A stretch of 64,000 nt of DNA from Algoriphagus resistens (GCF_001442615.1 NZ_LMXN01000015.1:1-64000); one strand, 5' to 3'. Positions 27,444-37,358 are shown, numbered from the stretch's first letter. Notes: generated by a model not told the origin, from the sequence alone. A program made the numbers and translations.

Positions 27444-27872
27444 CTCTTACTGATAACCTTGGTCATCAACAAGAGCCAAGCTACTGTTAAAGACTTTTCA
27501 TCCAGTTGCCCGGAATCATAATAATAGTTTACTTGCTCCGCCTTCTTTACCTTTCGGTTATGAAGAATTCAATCAACACTTCTGTGGTTTCCCATTTCAG
27601 ACAAATTTCCGAAGAACTTTGACCATTCGTATTTTCAGTTTCGAGTTTTCAACCTTTATCCGAGATCGTATTCCCGGTCTTTTATCTCTCACTTGGTTTA
27701 CTAAATATCTTCCTAATTCCAGCGGATCGCAACATTTTGGACACCTATTTTCCCACCATCTATCCACCAAATTTTATTCTAAACAAACACACTTATCCAC
27801 CTTAAATAAATGGTTATCAACTTTTTGGATATTTATTGAAGTATATCTTCAATCCCGCCACATCATCCCTTG
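27444..27872. other. Non-coding AT-rich region with DnaA-box-like sites
   Basis: No supported gene. Four same-strand sequences resemble the DnaA box TTATCCACA: TTATCCGAG (27656), CTATCCACC (27760), TTATCCACC (27793) and TTATCAACT (27814). Near 27837 TTGAAG-TATAT-CTTCAA is a small dyad that could end the SMP-30 gene transcript. Confidence 0.4.
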
Positions 27873-28898
27873 CTAGTCCATTCTAATCCGCATCAGATAG
27901 GCATCTGCAGTCATATATAAATATGACTCGTCGGAATCAAACGCACAATTTGAAGTCCCCTGCCCAGTGCGGATAATCCCCAAATGCTTTCCCTCAGAAC
28001 TGATCACCCAAATTCCGCCTGGACCGGAAGCAAAGAGGGTTCCTGAGCTGTGAACCGTCAGACCATCTGGCAAGCCAGGCAACTCTTCTCCCACACTTGC
28101 AGTAGCGTCCAATAATACTTTCCCGCTTAAAACATCTCCATCCTCATCCAGCTCAAAGGCATAGTACCTCGCCTTCAGAGCATCAGATTGAGCTATATAC
28201 AGGGTTTTCTGATCCTGACTGAGCCCTATGCCATTTGGTCGGCTAAGACTATCCAGCAGCAGACTCAAACTTCCATCTACATCCAACCTGTAAACACCCT
28301 GAAAATCCAACTCCTTCGGGTTCCAATCATCTAGGCCGTAAGGCGGATCTGTGAAAAATACCTGCCCCTCCTTATTGAAGACCAGGTCATTCGGACTGTT
28401 GAACCTCTTTCCATCAAACTCAGACACCAGCGCGGTGAAATCAGCTTTTGGAATAGAAAGTGGAGAGTTCATCTTTGCAATTCTCCTTTCGCCATGCTGG
28501 CAAAGGACAAGATTCCCTTGCCCATCCAATGCCAACCCATTAGATCCAGGTTCCTTTTTATTCTCCTCTGTTCCCAAGTAGCCTGAAGGTTCCAAGAATA
28601 AGCTCAGGCTATCATTTTCTGTCCATTTCCAGATCCTGTTAGAAGGTACATCCGAAAACAGTAAAGCATTCTGGTCTTCAATCCAAAGCGGCCCCTCGGA
28701 CCATTCAAATCCAGAAGCCAAAACTTCTATTTCAGCTCCTTGGGAAATGAGTGAGCCTATTTCTGAACTCAGCCTTTCTACAGAGCCTACTGTCTTGTAA
28801 GTAGATTCTGGCATCCCCGACTCAGTAGACACTTTTGGCTTTGAACAGGCAAAAGAAGAGGCGAGGAGAATTAAAACATATATACTTAGCTTTCTCAT
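27873..28898 (-). CDS. SMP-30/gluconolactonase-family lipoprotein
   Basis: 341 aa from the ATG at 28896-28898, which begins the lipoprotein signal MRKLSIYVLILLASSFAC. The six-bladed propeller carries the family's conserved pieces: EGPLWIEDQNALLFSDVPSNRIWKW (metal-ligand Glu), GSNGLALDGQGNLVLCQHGERRI, FNSPNDLVFN (the Asn-Asp metal site) and PDGLTVHSSGTLFASGPGGIWV. Family enzymes hydrolyse sugar lactones with Ca or Zn. Located in the envelope. It is co-directional with the sulfatase and sugar isomerase genes upstream, consistent with a role in carbohydrate oxidation. Confidence 0.9.
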   Translation of the reverse strand: MRKLSIYVLILLASSFACSKPKVSTESGMPESTYKTVGSVERLSSEIGSLISQGAEIEVLASGFEWSEGPLWIEDQNALLFSDVPSNRIWKWTENDSLSLFLEPSGYLGTEENKKEPGSNGLALDGQGNLVLCQHGERRIAKMNSPLSIPKADFTALVSEFDGKRFNSPNDLVFNKEGQVFFTDPPYGLDDWNPKELDFQGVYRLDVDGSLSLLLDSLSRPNGIGLSQDQKTLYIAQSDALKARYYAFELDEDGDVLSGKVLLDATASVGEELPGLPDGLTVHSSGTLFASGPGGIWVISSEGKHLGIIRTGQGTSNCAFDSDESYLYMTADAYLMRIRMD

Positions 28899-29049
28899 GG
28901 TTATAAATTTTATCACCCTGTCCCAAATTGAATTCAAGCTGTATTACCATGAATTTCTAAGACTAAATCAGGACAGACAAGGACACTCAACTCCTTTGTT
29001 ATCTATATATTGAATCATTCAAAGGTTTTACAGTAAATAGATTGGGTAC

Positions 29050-29078
29050 GAAAAGGCGGGGATTTTTCTCCGCCTTTT
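29050..29078 (-). terminator. Rho-independent terminator after the sulfatase gene
   Basis: AAAAGGCGG pairs with CCGCCTTTT across a 10-nt loop, beginning directly after the sulfatase stop. The 3' arm on the minus strand ends in TTTT. Confidence 0.8.
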
Positions 29079-29079
29079 C

Positions 29080-30552
29080 TCATTTCCTTTCTGAAGGCAG
29101 TAGCCCGAAAATTGGATTGGTTGTATGCGATGAGTTCATCAGCCCTTCAAGTTCCTTTGCTTTTTCCGGATTTTCTGCGGCGATATTGTTCTCTTCTGCT
29201 ATATCTGTGCTCAGATCATAAAGCTCAACCGTTGGCTTCTCGCTACCAAAAACCTGAAGCTTCACCGCTTTCCATTTCCCCTGTCTCACTGCTTGCTTGC
29301 CTCCCTGCTCATGAAATTCCCAATATAAAAATCCATGCTCCTTCTGATCTTTTTGCTGCAGCATCGTCGGCAAAAACGAAATGCCATCGATATTTTCAGG
29401 AATATCTGCCCCGGCAACATCAGCGAAAGTCGGCAATAAATCCCAGAAAGCTGAAATATGATCACTTTGTGAACCAGCCTGAATCTTGCCCGGCCACCAG
29501 GCAATCATAGGAGTGCGCACCCCTCCTTCATATAAATCCCGCTTATGTCCTCTATAGGGTCCATTGCTATTGAAAAAATCAGGATCAGCCCCACCTTCTT
29601 TATGCGCACCATTATCAGAAGCAAAGATAATCAGTGTATTTTCAGACAGCCCCAATTCATCCACCTTCTGCAAAACTTCTCCCACGTAAAGGTCAATTCT
29701 CTCCACCATAGCTGCGAAAGTAGCATGGGGGTGCGGTTGTGATTGGTAGGCAGAAGTATTGATGTCTGTCCCATACTCCGTACCTTTTCCAGGCAGACGG
29801 GGCTTCTCATCTTTGAACTTGGCCCTATATTTCTGAAAAATTTCATCGTCGGGCGCAGCCAGTTCTGCATGTGGCATAACAATAGGCATAAATAAGAAGA
29901 AGGGATTCTCCTTATTATTTTCCAGGAATGCTATTGTTTCTTTCTGGATGAGGTCTGGGGCATAGGTAGTTTTTTCTGTCCATCCATTTCCTTCCAATAC
30001 CACTTTGTTCTCATTTTGCCACAAGTAAGCTGGATAATACCTATGCGCAAGACTCTGGCAGTTATAGCCATAAAATTGCTCAAAACCCTGTTGATTTGGA
30101 TCGCCGGTAGTACCGATAAACCCAAGTCCCCATTTCCCAAAGGCGCCTGTTTTATAACCCGCTCCTGACAGCACTTTGGCTACTGAAGCAATTGAATCAG
30201 GCATAGGATACTGACCTTCCGGGTTCACTCCGAGATTGCCTCTTATCGGCGTATGCCCGGTATGTAATCCCGTCAGAAAAGATGATCTGGATGGCGCACA
30301 GACAGTCGCTCCCGAATAGTGACTGGTAAAAAACATCCCTTCTTTTGCCAGTCGATCGATGTTTGGTGTTTCTATATATTCTTGTCCTAAAAATCCCAGA
30401 TCCCCATACCCAAGATCGTCTGCAAGGATAAAAATGATATTAGTCTTTTTTTCTGCTTCTACCTTCTTTTCTTCCTTGCTTCGACAATTTGTAAACACAA
30501 ACCCAGAGGAAAGAAAAAGTAAAACGAGAGGTATTGTATAACGTCTTAACAT
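29080..30552 (-). CDS. Arylsulfatase-type (S1 family) lipoprotein
   Basis: 490 aa. Lipobox FTNC (Cys23). The family S1 metal site begins with FILADDLGYGDLG (Asp45, Asp46), and the formylglycine signature is CAPSRSSFLTG (Cys85, CxPSR type, needing FGE activation elsewhere). AFGKWGLG and ASDNGAHKEGG give further active-site Lys/His and Asp-Asn ligands. It removes sulfate esters, probably from a polysaccharide, in the periplasm or at the surface. It lies 37 bp downstream of the rhamnose-type isomerase on the same strand, which hints at sulfated rhamnose-containing glycans. Confidence 0.93.
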   Translation of the reverse strand: MLRRYTIPLVLLFLSSGFVFTNCRSKEEKKVEAEKKTNIIFILADDLGYGDLGFLGQEYIETPNIDRLAKEGMFFTSHYSGATVCAPSRSSFLTGLHTGHTPIRGNLGVNPEGQYPMPDSIASVAKVLSGAGYKTGAFGKWGLGFIGTTGDPNQQGFEQFYGYNCQSLAHRYYPAYLWQNENKVVLEGNGWTEKTTYAPDLIQKETIAFLENNKENPFFLFMPIVMPHAELAAPDDEIFQKYRAKFKDEKPRLPGKGTEYGTDINTSAYQSQPHPHATFAAMVERIDLYVGEVLQKVDELGLSENTLIIFASDNGAHKEGGADPDFFNSNGPYRGHKRDLYEGGVRTPMIAWWPGKIQAGSQSDHISAFWDLLPTFADVAGADIPENIDGISFLPTMLQQKDQKEHGFLYWEFHEQGGKQAVRQGKWKAVKLQVFGSEKPTVELYDLSTDIAEENNIAAENPEKAKELEGLMNSSHTTNPIFGLLPSERK

Positions 30553-30589
30553 GCCCTAAGATAACAAGATTTACTTCTGGCTAAAAAGT

Positions 30590-31867
30590 CTAGCTATAAA
30601 TAGAATTATACGCTCTCACCCCCCGTTCATGTACCAATTTATTTCGGATCATCAAAATCCTATAGGCCTCCAATGGCTCAGCAGCACCTCCGGAACGAAC
30701 CCTCGCTTCACTCACCAACGGTCTCACATCTGTCAAATAGGCCATTTGAAGAATTTCCTGTGCCTGGGAACCTTCACCATTCTGCTGACATTCGTGAAGC
30801 TTCTTTCTATCCACCAGCAGTGCTTTTGCATAAGCAATTGTAATTGCTTCCAGAGCCTGGATTAAATCGACCAATGGGTCCTGGGTATTATAACTGGCAT
30901 CAATCATCCAAGAAATACTGTCCCAACTTTGAGCGCCATCCTGATCCCCGCTTATCAGCTCGCAAAAAATCAAAAACAACTGATATGGCTTAATGCTACC
31001 CGGATTCATATCATCAGCACCGTATTTACTGTCATTAAAGTGAAAGCCCGCGAGAAGATTTTGATGCATCAGCGTAGCCACTATCTGTTCAATATTTGTT
31101 TTGGGTAAATGATAACCCAAATCCACCAGTACTTTGGCCCGTGATCCCAGCCTTTTGGCAAGCATTGAAGAAGTCCCCCAATCCGGCACAACAGTATGAT
31201 AACAGTTCGGCTCATAAGGCTTGTACTCCAACAACATGTCCCAGTCCGAGGGCATAAATTCGTAGATTTCACGAAGTGACTCCTCAGTCCATCCAAGTGT
31301 GCTCCTAAATTTGGATTGACCGGGAAAGTTACTTCCATCAGCCATCCAAACCGTCAAGCCTGTGCTTCCAAGTTTTTTGCCAATGGTGATCACTTCCATG
31401 TTATGGGCAATGGCTTCTTCCCGTATAGCTTTGTTAGGATTACCCAGCGAGCCCAATTTGGCATATTTCTTCTGATTTTGATCCTGAGAACTCGTACTGT
31501 TCATTGTATCGAACTTTAGATTCAGTTCATTTGCCAAATCTTTTACCTCTTGATAATTTTCAGGCATATCCCAAGGAATATAAACAGAAACTGAATTTGT
31601 CTTGCAAGTCAGCTGCTGCAAAAGTCCAATATCTTCCAATTTTTCATTTAGATTCCTGGGTTCTCCTCCTGTTCTGGATCTTTTGTTACTTGCCCTTCCA
31701 TTACCCAAAGCTGCGCTTGGAATTGCAATCTGAAACTCCTGTATCTTACGTATGATCAGATCAAAATCTACATTCTGAATTGAGAACCGCTCACGCAAAA
31801 GATCTAAAGACCGGACATGAAAGTCGTTGGAAGAAAATGATGCTATTTGGTCTTCTGTAATTCTCAT
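30590..31867 (-). CDS. rhaI: TIM-barrel sugar isomerase, L-rhamnose isomerase type
   Basis: 425 aa. It resembles the COG4952 sugar-isomerase group (the Pseudomonas-type L-rhamnose isomerase), with barrel strands and metal-site segments: ITIGKKLGSTGLTVWMADGSNFPGQ split around the barrel, LLEYKPYEPNCYHTVVPDWG (Glu and His), KVLVDLGYHLPKTNIEQ (Asp, His) and LAGFHFNDSKYGADDMNPGS (His, Asp). It should convert L-rhamnose to L-rhamnulose. It is divergent from the aldolase/dehydrogenase gene across an 808-bp control region. The assignment to rhamnose rests mainly on the neighbouring genes; related isomerases act on other 6-deoxy sugars. Confidence 0.85.
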   Translation of the reverse strand: MRITEDQIASFSSNDFHVRSLDLLRERFSIQNVDFDLIIRKIQEFQIAIPSAALGNGRASNKRSRTGGEPRNLNEKLEDIGLLQQLTCKTNSVSVYIPWDMPENYQEVKDLANELNLKFDTMNSTSSQDQNQKKYAKLGSLGNPNKAIREEAIAHNMEVITIGKKLGSTGLTVWMADGSNFPGQSKFRSTLGWTEESLREIYEFMPSDWDMLLEYKPYEPNCYHTVVPDWGTSSMLAKRLGSRAKVLVDLGYHLPKTNIEQIVATLMHQNLLAGFHFNDSKYGADDMNPGSIKPYQLFLIFCELISGDQDGAQSWDSISWMIDASYNTQDPLVDLIQALEAITIAYAKALLVDRKKLHECQQNGEGSQAQEILQMAYLTDVRPLVSEARVRSGGAAEPLEAYRILMIRNKLVHERGVRAYNSIYS

Positions 31868-32675
31868 TGTTATTGTATTACTGTTGCTTTATTACGCTTT
31901 TTGTTCAAAAAGGGGACATCCTAAAAGGCTTTCAAGACAGCAGTGGCCACCCGGAGAGCATACATCAAAACAAATGATTCTCTATCCCGAGCTCTCATCG
32001 AATCTGTAAAGTGGGTTTATAAAACTTACCCAGTTGCATCTCACTGACCACCTAGCTACCTACAAATAAGTGGAAGATATTACAAATCAGCGTCTTCCGA
32101 GCTGAATCTGTAGTCTATCGACAAGGCCAATTTAAGCCAAATAACGCTACTACAAAACTCTAGGAAATATATCAGCTGAAAATGAATGCCTAATAGAGGT
32201 AAGTTCCCCGAAATTGGTCAATCAAACAAGTAACCAAAAAATGACATCCATTTCAATTTTCTGACCCCGACAGAATCATTGCGGATAATCATATATCTTA
32301 ACTTGGAGATGATGTATCAGGATGCAAGAAGCTACTTTGCATGGATACTTCCCCAGGTGATTTTTATGGATTCTGATTATTACTATTTAGATTACGGTCT
32401 TAAAATAAGTATGTAATACCTCTCAAAAAAAAATAATCACTAAGCTTCTAGAAGTAATCTTTCCTAAAGCCTTATTTTTTACATCACATCCAAATTAAAT
32501 TTCGAACAACAGCCATAAACAAAGAATATAAACCCATAAAACCCATGTAAACAAAACATTACATCCTTTAACAATCCGATAAATCACTAAAAATCTATAG
32601 GTACTCAAGACAGCACAGGATACCTGAGGCAATCTTTTCACCCATATTCACTATCAGAACAATCTGCTAAACGCA
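31868..32675. other. 808-bp divergent control region of the rhamnose genes
   Basis: No supported coding frame. It should hold both divergent promoters and the operator of the GntR-type regulator. A spaced dyad ATGTAA/TTACAT (32545-32564) is listed separately. A TACTTTG near 32332 resembles a -7 element on the plus strand but lacks a correctly spaced -33 box. Confidence 0.5.
32545..32564. promoter_or_regulatory. Candidate operator dyad ATGTAA-N8-TTACAT
   Basis: A perfect 6-bp inverted repeat with an 8-bp spacer, 112 bp before the aldolase start. Size and position fit a GntR-type dimer site, and the regulator is encoded in the same cluster. No second copy was confirmed. Confidence 0.3.
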
Positions 32676-34796
32676 ATGAGCATAACAACACAAAACTTTA
32701 AGCATGTAAGTTACCTCTGGGATGATGCTGTGGCATCCAAACTTGAGGGCAAAGAAGTTGATCTTCTTATTTACCGTTCTAATATACTTGGAGCCGATCT
32801 TAGAATAACCAATTATGGTGGAGGAAATACCAGCTGCAAAACATATGAATCCGATCCTCTCACCAATGAGCAGGTAGAAGTAATGTGGGTAAAGGGTTCT
32901 GGCGGAGATATCGGAACGCTGACTAAGGCTGGGCTTGCCGGTCTATATGTAGACAAACTTCGTGCTTTGAAAGGGATCTATAGAGGTCTGGATTTTGAAG
33001 ATGAAATGGTAGAGTTATTCAATCACTGCATCTACGATTTAAAATCTAAAGCACCTTCAATCGATACACCTCTGCACGCATTTTTACCTTTTAAGCACAT
33101 AGACCACCTACATCCTGATGCAGCGATTGCTATTGCAGCGGCAAAAGATGGTGAGCAAATTACCCAGGATCTTTGGAAAGGTCAGATTGCTTGGGTGCCA
33201 TGGCAGAAACCTGGATTCGATCTTGGACTTCAGCTCAAACAGGCACTTGACAATAATCCGGGAATCCGAGGTATCATGCTCGGTGGTCACGGTCTGTTCA
33301 CCTGGGGAGATACTGCATACGAATGCTACATAAATAGCCTTGAAGTAATAGAAACTGCTTCAGAATATCTAGCTCAGAATTACGGAAAAAAACGTCCCGT
33401 TTTTGGAGGTGAAAAAATACAATCCCTCGCACCGGATCAAAGAAAAAGTCAGGCTGCCAAGCTTGCCCCTCTCTTAAGAGGCCTTGCCTCTTCTGAGAAT
33501 CTGATGGTAGGCACCTTCACTGATGCCCCGGAAGTGCTTCAGTTCATCAACAGTCATGATTTGGGTAAACTTGCTCCTATGGGTACCAGTTGTCCTGATC
33601 ACTTTTTGAGGACAAAAATCTCTCCGTTGGTTTTGGATATTGCCGCAGATGCAGACTTAGCTGATCTTTCTGCTTTAAAGGAAAAACTGGAAGTGGCTTT
33701 TCAAAGCTATCGGGAAATGTATGCGGATTATTACCAGAAGCATAAGCATGCCAATAGCCCTGCAATGCGTGATCCAAACCCGGTGGTCATCATCTGGCCA
33801 GGAGTGGGAATGTTCAGCTATGCAAAAAACAAGCAGACCAGCCGAGTGGCAAGTGAATTCTACATCAATGCAATCAATGTAATGCGGGGTGCCGAAGCAG
33901 TCTCTGAATACGTTTCCTTGCCGCTTCAGGAAGCATTCAATATAGAATATTGGTTGCTGGAAGAAGCTAAGCTTCAAAGAATGCCAAAAGAGCAACCACT
34001 TTCCAGAAAAGTAGCGTTGGTGACAGGAAGCGCAGGAGGAATAGGATTGGCTATCGTAGAGAAATACATCCAAGAAGGGGCCTGTGTGGTTGTCACTGAT
34101 ATCGATGGAGACAGATTGCAGCAAACTAGCGAGGTACTTTTGAAAAAATATGGAAAAGACGCTTTCCTTGCAGTGAAACTGGATGTGACTGATGGTAAAA
34201 GCTTAACGGCTGCAATTGAAGCTACTTGTCTGCAATTTGGCGGTGTGGATATTATGGTAAATAATGCTGGGATTTCTATCAGTAAATCATTTGAAGATCA
34301 CTCCGATCAAGACTGGGATAGATTGAATGATATCTTGGTCATGGGTCAATACCATATCTCCAAAGCCGGGGTTAAGATCATGAAACTTCAAGGTCATGGT
34401 GGAGATATAGTAAATATTGCAAGTAAGAATGGTTTGGTAGCCGGCCCCAAAAATGTGGCTTATGGGACTGCCAAAGCAGCACAACTCCACATGTCCAGAT
34501 TAATGGCTGCTGAACTGGCCGAGGACAAAATTAAAGTCAATGTCGTAAATCCAGATGCAGTGATCGAAAACTCAAACATCTGGGAAGGCGGATGGGCCGA
34601 AAACCGGGCTAAAGCCTATGGTATTGAAGTGAAGGATTTGCCTCAGTTTTATGCTAACCGTACCTTATTAAAGGAAAGTGTAAAAACCAGTGATATCGCA
34701 AACGCAGCTTTCGTATTCGTAAGTGGCCAGCTCGGCAAAACTACCGGAAATATGCTCAATGTTGATGGCGGATTAGCCGCTGCATTCCCAAGATAG
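32676..34796 (+). CDS. rhaEW: Bifunctional rhamnulose-1-phosphate aldolase / L-lactaldehyde dehydrogenase
   Basis: 706 aa, the size of RhaEW-type fusions. The N-terminal class II aldolase/adducin domain (about 1-400) has NYGGGNTSCK, WVKGSGGDIGT, DTPLHAFLPFKHIDHLHPDA (metal-site His residues) and LGGHGLFTWGD. The C-terminal SDR (about 440-706) has VALVTGSAGGIGLAIVEKY, NNAGIS, the YGTAK catalytic pair and NMLNVDGG at the end. It should split L-rhamnulose-1-phosphate to DHAP and L-lactaldehyde, and oxidise the latter to L-lactate. It heads the plus-strand operon with the regulator, kinase and lutABC. Confidence 0.93.
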   Translation: MSITTQNFKHVSYLWDDAVASKLEGKEVDLLIYRSNILGADLRITNYGGGNTSCKTYESDPLTNEQVEVMWVKGSGGDIGTLTKAGLAGLYVDKLRALKGIYRGLDFEDEMVELFNHCIYDLKSKAPSIDTPLHAFLPFKHIDHLHPDAAIAIAAAKDGEQITQDLWKGQIAWVPWQKPGFDLGLQLKQALDNNPGIRGIMLGGHGLFTWGDTAYECYINSLEVIETASEYLAQNYGKKRPVFGGEKIQSLAPDQRKSQAAKLAPLLRGLASSENLMVGTFTDAPEVLQFINSHDLGKLAPMGTSCPDHFLRTKISPLVLDIAADADLADLSALKEKLEVAFQSYREMYADYYQKHKHANSPAMRDPNPVVIIWPGVGMFSYAKNKQTSRVASEFYINAINVMRGAEAVSEYVSLPLQEAFNIEYWLLEEAKLQRMPKEQPLSRKVALVTGSAGGIGLAIVEKYIQEGACVVVTDIDGDRLQQTSEVLLKKYGKDAFLAVKLDVTDGKSLTAAIEATCLQFGGVDIMVNNAGISISKSFEDHSDQDWDRLNDILVMGQYHISKAGVKIMKLQGHGGDIVNIASKNGLVAGPKNVAYGTAKAAQLHMSRLMAAELAEDKIKVNVVNPDAVIENSNIWEGGWAENRAKAYGIEVKDLPQFYANRTLLKESVKTSDIANAAFVFVSGQLGKTTGNMLNVDGGLAAAFPR

Positions 34797-34853
34797 ACCA
34801 TGAATCAGTAAACCTCTAGTACCCTTAGTTACCCAACAATAACCCTAAATGCT

Positions 34854-35888
34854 ATGTTAGTTGACAAATCTGAACGAATCCATACAGATTCTAGAACTCC
34901 AAAATACATGCAAGTAGTCAATCTAATCCTTGATGACTTGGAAAGTGGAAAGCTCAAAATCGGTGATAGAATCCCTTCTATCAATGAGACGAGCTTCGAT
35001 TTTCTCCTTTCTCGTGACACTGTAGAAAAAGCCTACAACGAGCTTCGTGACCGAGGTATTATCTCTTCAGTGAGAGGCAAAGGTTTTTATGTAAGTTCTA
35101 CAAATATGGCTAACAAAGTGAAGGTTTTACTGATATTCAATAAGCTGAGTTCTTATAAGAAAATCATCTACTATTCTATCGTAGAAACTCTGGGAAATCA
35201 AGCGACAGTGGATCTTCAGATCCACCATTATAACCGTACGATTTTCCAAAACCTGTTGGAGCGAAACTTGGGGCACTATAATTATTATGTGTTAGCTCCA
35301 CATTTCTTTGATGAGAACAATCATCCGGAAACGTGCTATGATCTGATCCAACAAATCCCTAAAGATAAACTCCTGATAATGGATCGTGACGTGAAAAATC
35401 ATGAAAACGAATTCCCGGGAGTTTATCAGGATTTTGCCCGGGATATCCTTGAAGCATTGGAATCAGGCATTACCCACCTTAGAAAATACTCAAGGTTGAT
35501 TTTGGTATTCCCTAAAGGAGATATGTATCCTGTTGAGATCATTGATGGATTTAAGCGTTTTTGCTTTTTTCATAATTTCAACAATCTCATTCTTGATGGG
35601 ATCGATGATGAACCGCTCTATGAAGGAGATTCTTTCATAGTCATGGCAGAAACAGACCTTGCCAATATCGTAAAAAAATCCCGAGAACAGGGTTTTCAAT
35701 TAGGTACCGATATAGGAATCATTTCCTACAATGAGACCCCTCTTAAGGAGATTTTGGCAGAAGGGATTACCACTATTTCTACTGATTTCATAGAAATGGG
35801 CACTACCATCGCAAATCAGATCTTGGGAGAAGAGGATAAAATTCCACTCAAGAATCCTTTCAAAATGATCATCCGAAAATCGCTTTGA
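34854..35888 (+). CDS. GntR-family regulator with LacI-like effector domain
   Basis: 344 aa. The N-terminal GntR wHTH (SRTPKYMQVVNLILDDLESG, GDRIPSINETSFDFLLSRDTVEKAYNELRDRGII) leads into SVRGKGFYV. The rest has the fold pattern of a periplasmic-binding-like sugar sensor (KVKVLLIFNKLSSYKK, YVLAPHFFD, LLIMDRDV, IGIISYNETPLKEIL, GITTISTDFIEMG). This GntR plus LacI-like arrangement is common in Bacteroidota sugar-catabolic operons. It likely binds rhamnose or a derivative and controls the divergent promoters. The kinase gene follows 11 bp downstream. Confidence 0.9.
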   Translation: MLVDKSERIHTDSRTPKYMQVVNLILDDLESGKLKIGDRIPSINETSFDFLLSRDTVEKAYNELRDRGIISSVRGKGFYVSSTNMANKVKVLLIFNKLSSYKKIIYYSIVETLGNQATVDLQIHHYNRTIFQNLLERNLGHYNYYVLAPHFFDENNHPETCYDLIQQIPKDKLLIMDRDVKNHENEFPGVYQDFARDILEALESGITHLRKYSRLILVFPKGDMYPVEIIDGFKRFCFFHNFNNLILDGIDDEPLYEGDSFIVMAETDLANIVKKSREQGFQLGTDIGIISYNETPLKEILAEGITTISTDFIEMGTTIANQILGEEDKIPLKNPFKMIIRKSL

Positions 35889-35899
35889 AAGCGTAATGT

Positions 35900-37225
35900 A
35901 TGAGTAAAATACCAGTAACGGCTGTTTTCGATATTGGGAAGACCAACAAAAAATTCTTCCTTTTTGACGAAAATTTAACCGAAGTGCACAGTTCTTACAT
36001 TCGCCTGGATGCAATTCCGGACGAGGATGATTTTCCAAGTGAGCCTTTAGCTCCACTCGAAGAATGGATGCTGGAAACCTTCAAGGAAGCGATGAAATCC
36101 GCGGATTTTCAGATCAAGCGATTGAATTTCTCCTGCCATGGAGCTTCCTTCGTGCACACTGATGGGAATGGCATTCCTGTCACCCCACTTTATGATTACC
36201 TGAAGCCTTTTCCTGAAGGTTTATTAAGCAGGTTTTATGAGGAAAATGGGGGAAAGATGACCTTTTGCAGAGCTACTTCCTCCCCCCCATTGGCAATGCT
36301 CAATTCCGGTCTGCAGCTATACTTCATCAAATACTCCAAGCCGGATTTCTTCAAGAAAATCACCCACTCATTCCATTTCCCCCAGTACCTGAGTTATCTG
36401 TTCACAGGTGAAATGGTCTCTGATTACACCAGTATTGGATGTCATACGGGTCTCTGGGATTACGACGCTAATGATTATCATGATTGGGTAGATAGAGAAG
36501 GTATACGCAGGTTACTTCCACCAATCGTACCGGGTAATACGCTATTGAAGACCAAGCCAGAGCTTGGAAATATCCCCTGTGGAATCGGGGTACATGATTC
36601 ATCTGCAGCTTTGCTTCCATACATCAAGCAAGAAACGAAACCCTTTGCCTTACTTTCTACCGGTACTTGGGCGATTTGTATCAACCCTTTTAACAAAACT
36701 AAGCTTACAAAAAGAGAGTTAAAAAGAGACTGTCTACAGTTTCTCAGCATCAGAGGCGAACCTATCAAAATCTCCAGACTATTCATTGGAGAAGAGCACA
36801 AATACCAGGTAGAAAAGCTCTATGACTATTTTCAAATGCCACTTGGCACGTACAAAAAACTGAAATTCAATGCGACTCTTTTTGAAAAAGTAAGGGATCA
36901 TAAAAATAAACGTATTCATTTTCATTACCTCAAGCCTGAAGATTATGGGTTAGAGCAAGCCAGTGAAAACGATTGGTCACGTTTTTCAGAGTTTAATGAA
37001 GCATATTACACATTTATCCATGAACTTACTGATCTGCAAACTGCAGCCATCAAACTGGTCATTGACAATGCTAATGTCAGCAGGTTATTCATAGATGGAG
37101 GTTTTAATGCCAATGATATCTTTGTAGAGATGCTGCGCAAAAAACTTCCGGAATTAACGATCATCCCAAGTGATTTTCCAAATGGCTCAGCATTAGGTGC
37201 AGCCATGCTGGTATCAATGGAATAG
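35900..37225 (+). CDS. FGGY-family carbohydrate kinase (probable L-rhamnulokinase)
   Basis: 441 aa. N-terminal FGGY ATPase motif AVFDIGKTNKKFFLFDEN; the substrate-site region has NFSCHGASFVH and TPLYDYLKPFP. The second domain has GVHDSSAALLPY, LLSTGTWAICINPF and the C-terminal FIDGGFNANDIFVEMLRKKLP and PNGSALGAA. It should phosphorylate L-rhamnulose (or a related ketose) at O1 in the cytoplasm. The neighbours (isomerase, rhamnulose-P aldolase) give the specificity, which sequence alone cannot. Confidence 0.9.
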   Translation: MSKIPVTAVFDIGKTNKKFFLFDENLTEVHSSYIRLDAIPDEDDFPSEPLAPLEEWMLETFKEAMKSADFQIKRLNFSCHGASFVHTDGNGIPVTPLYDYLKPFPEGLLSRFYEENGGKMTFCRATSSPPLAMLNSGLQLYFIKYSKPDFFKKITHSFHFPQYLSYLFTGEMVSDYTSIGCHTGLWDYDANDYHDWVDREGIRRLLPPIVPGNTLLKTKPELGNIPCGIGVHDSSAALLPYIKQETKPFALLSTGTWAICINPFNKTKLTKRELKRDCLQFLSIRGEPIKISRLFIGEEHKYQVEKLYDYFQMPLGTYKKLKFNATLFEKVRDHKNKRIHFHYLKPEDYGLEQASENDWSRFSEFNEAYYTFIHELTDLQTAAIKLVIDNANVSRLFIDGGFNANDIFVEMLRKKLPELTIIPSDFPNGSALGAAMLVSME

Positions 37226-37358
37226 ATGGTTTAATTTACATCATCAAAGAAACCGTAAATGATTCAAGATCCACATAATGAGATGATTATAACGAATTCT
37301 AGATTCCATAACCTTCCCCGACCAATAGGGATGGCCAATGAAAATCCATTATAACCGG

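Noticed and set aside
30553..30589. Separate promoter between the isomerase and sulfatase
   Set aside because: The gap is only 37 bp with no -7 or -33 match; co-transcription is more likely.
31827..32009. 60-codon plus-strand frame before the rhamnose genes
   Set aside because: Overlaps the isomerase start antisense and has no features of a real protein.
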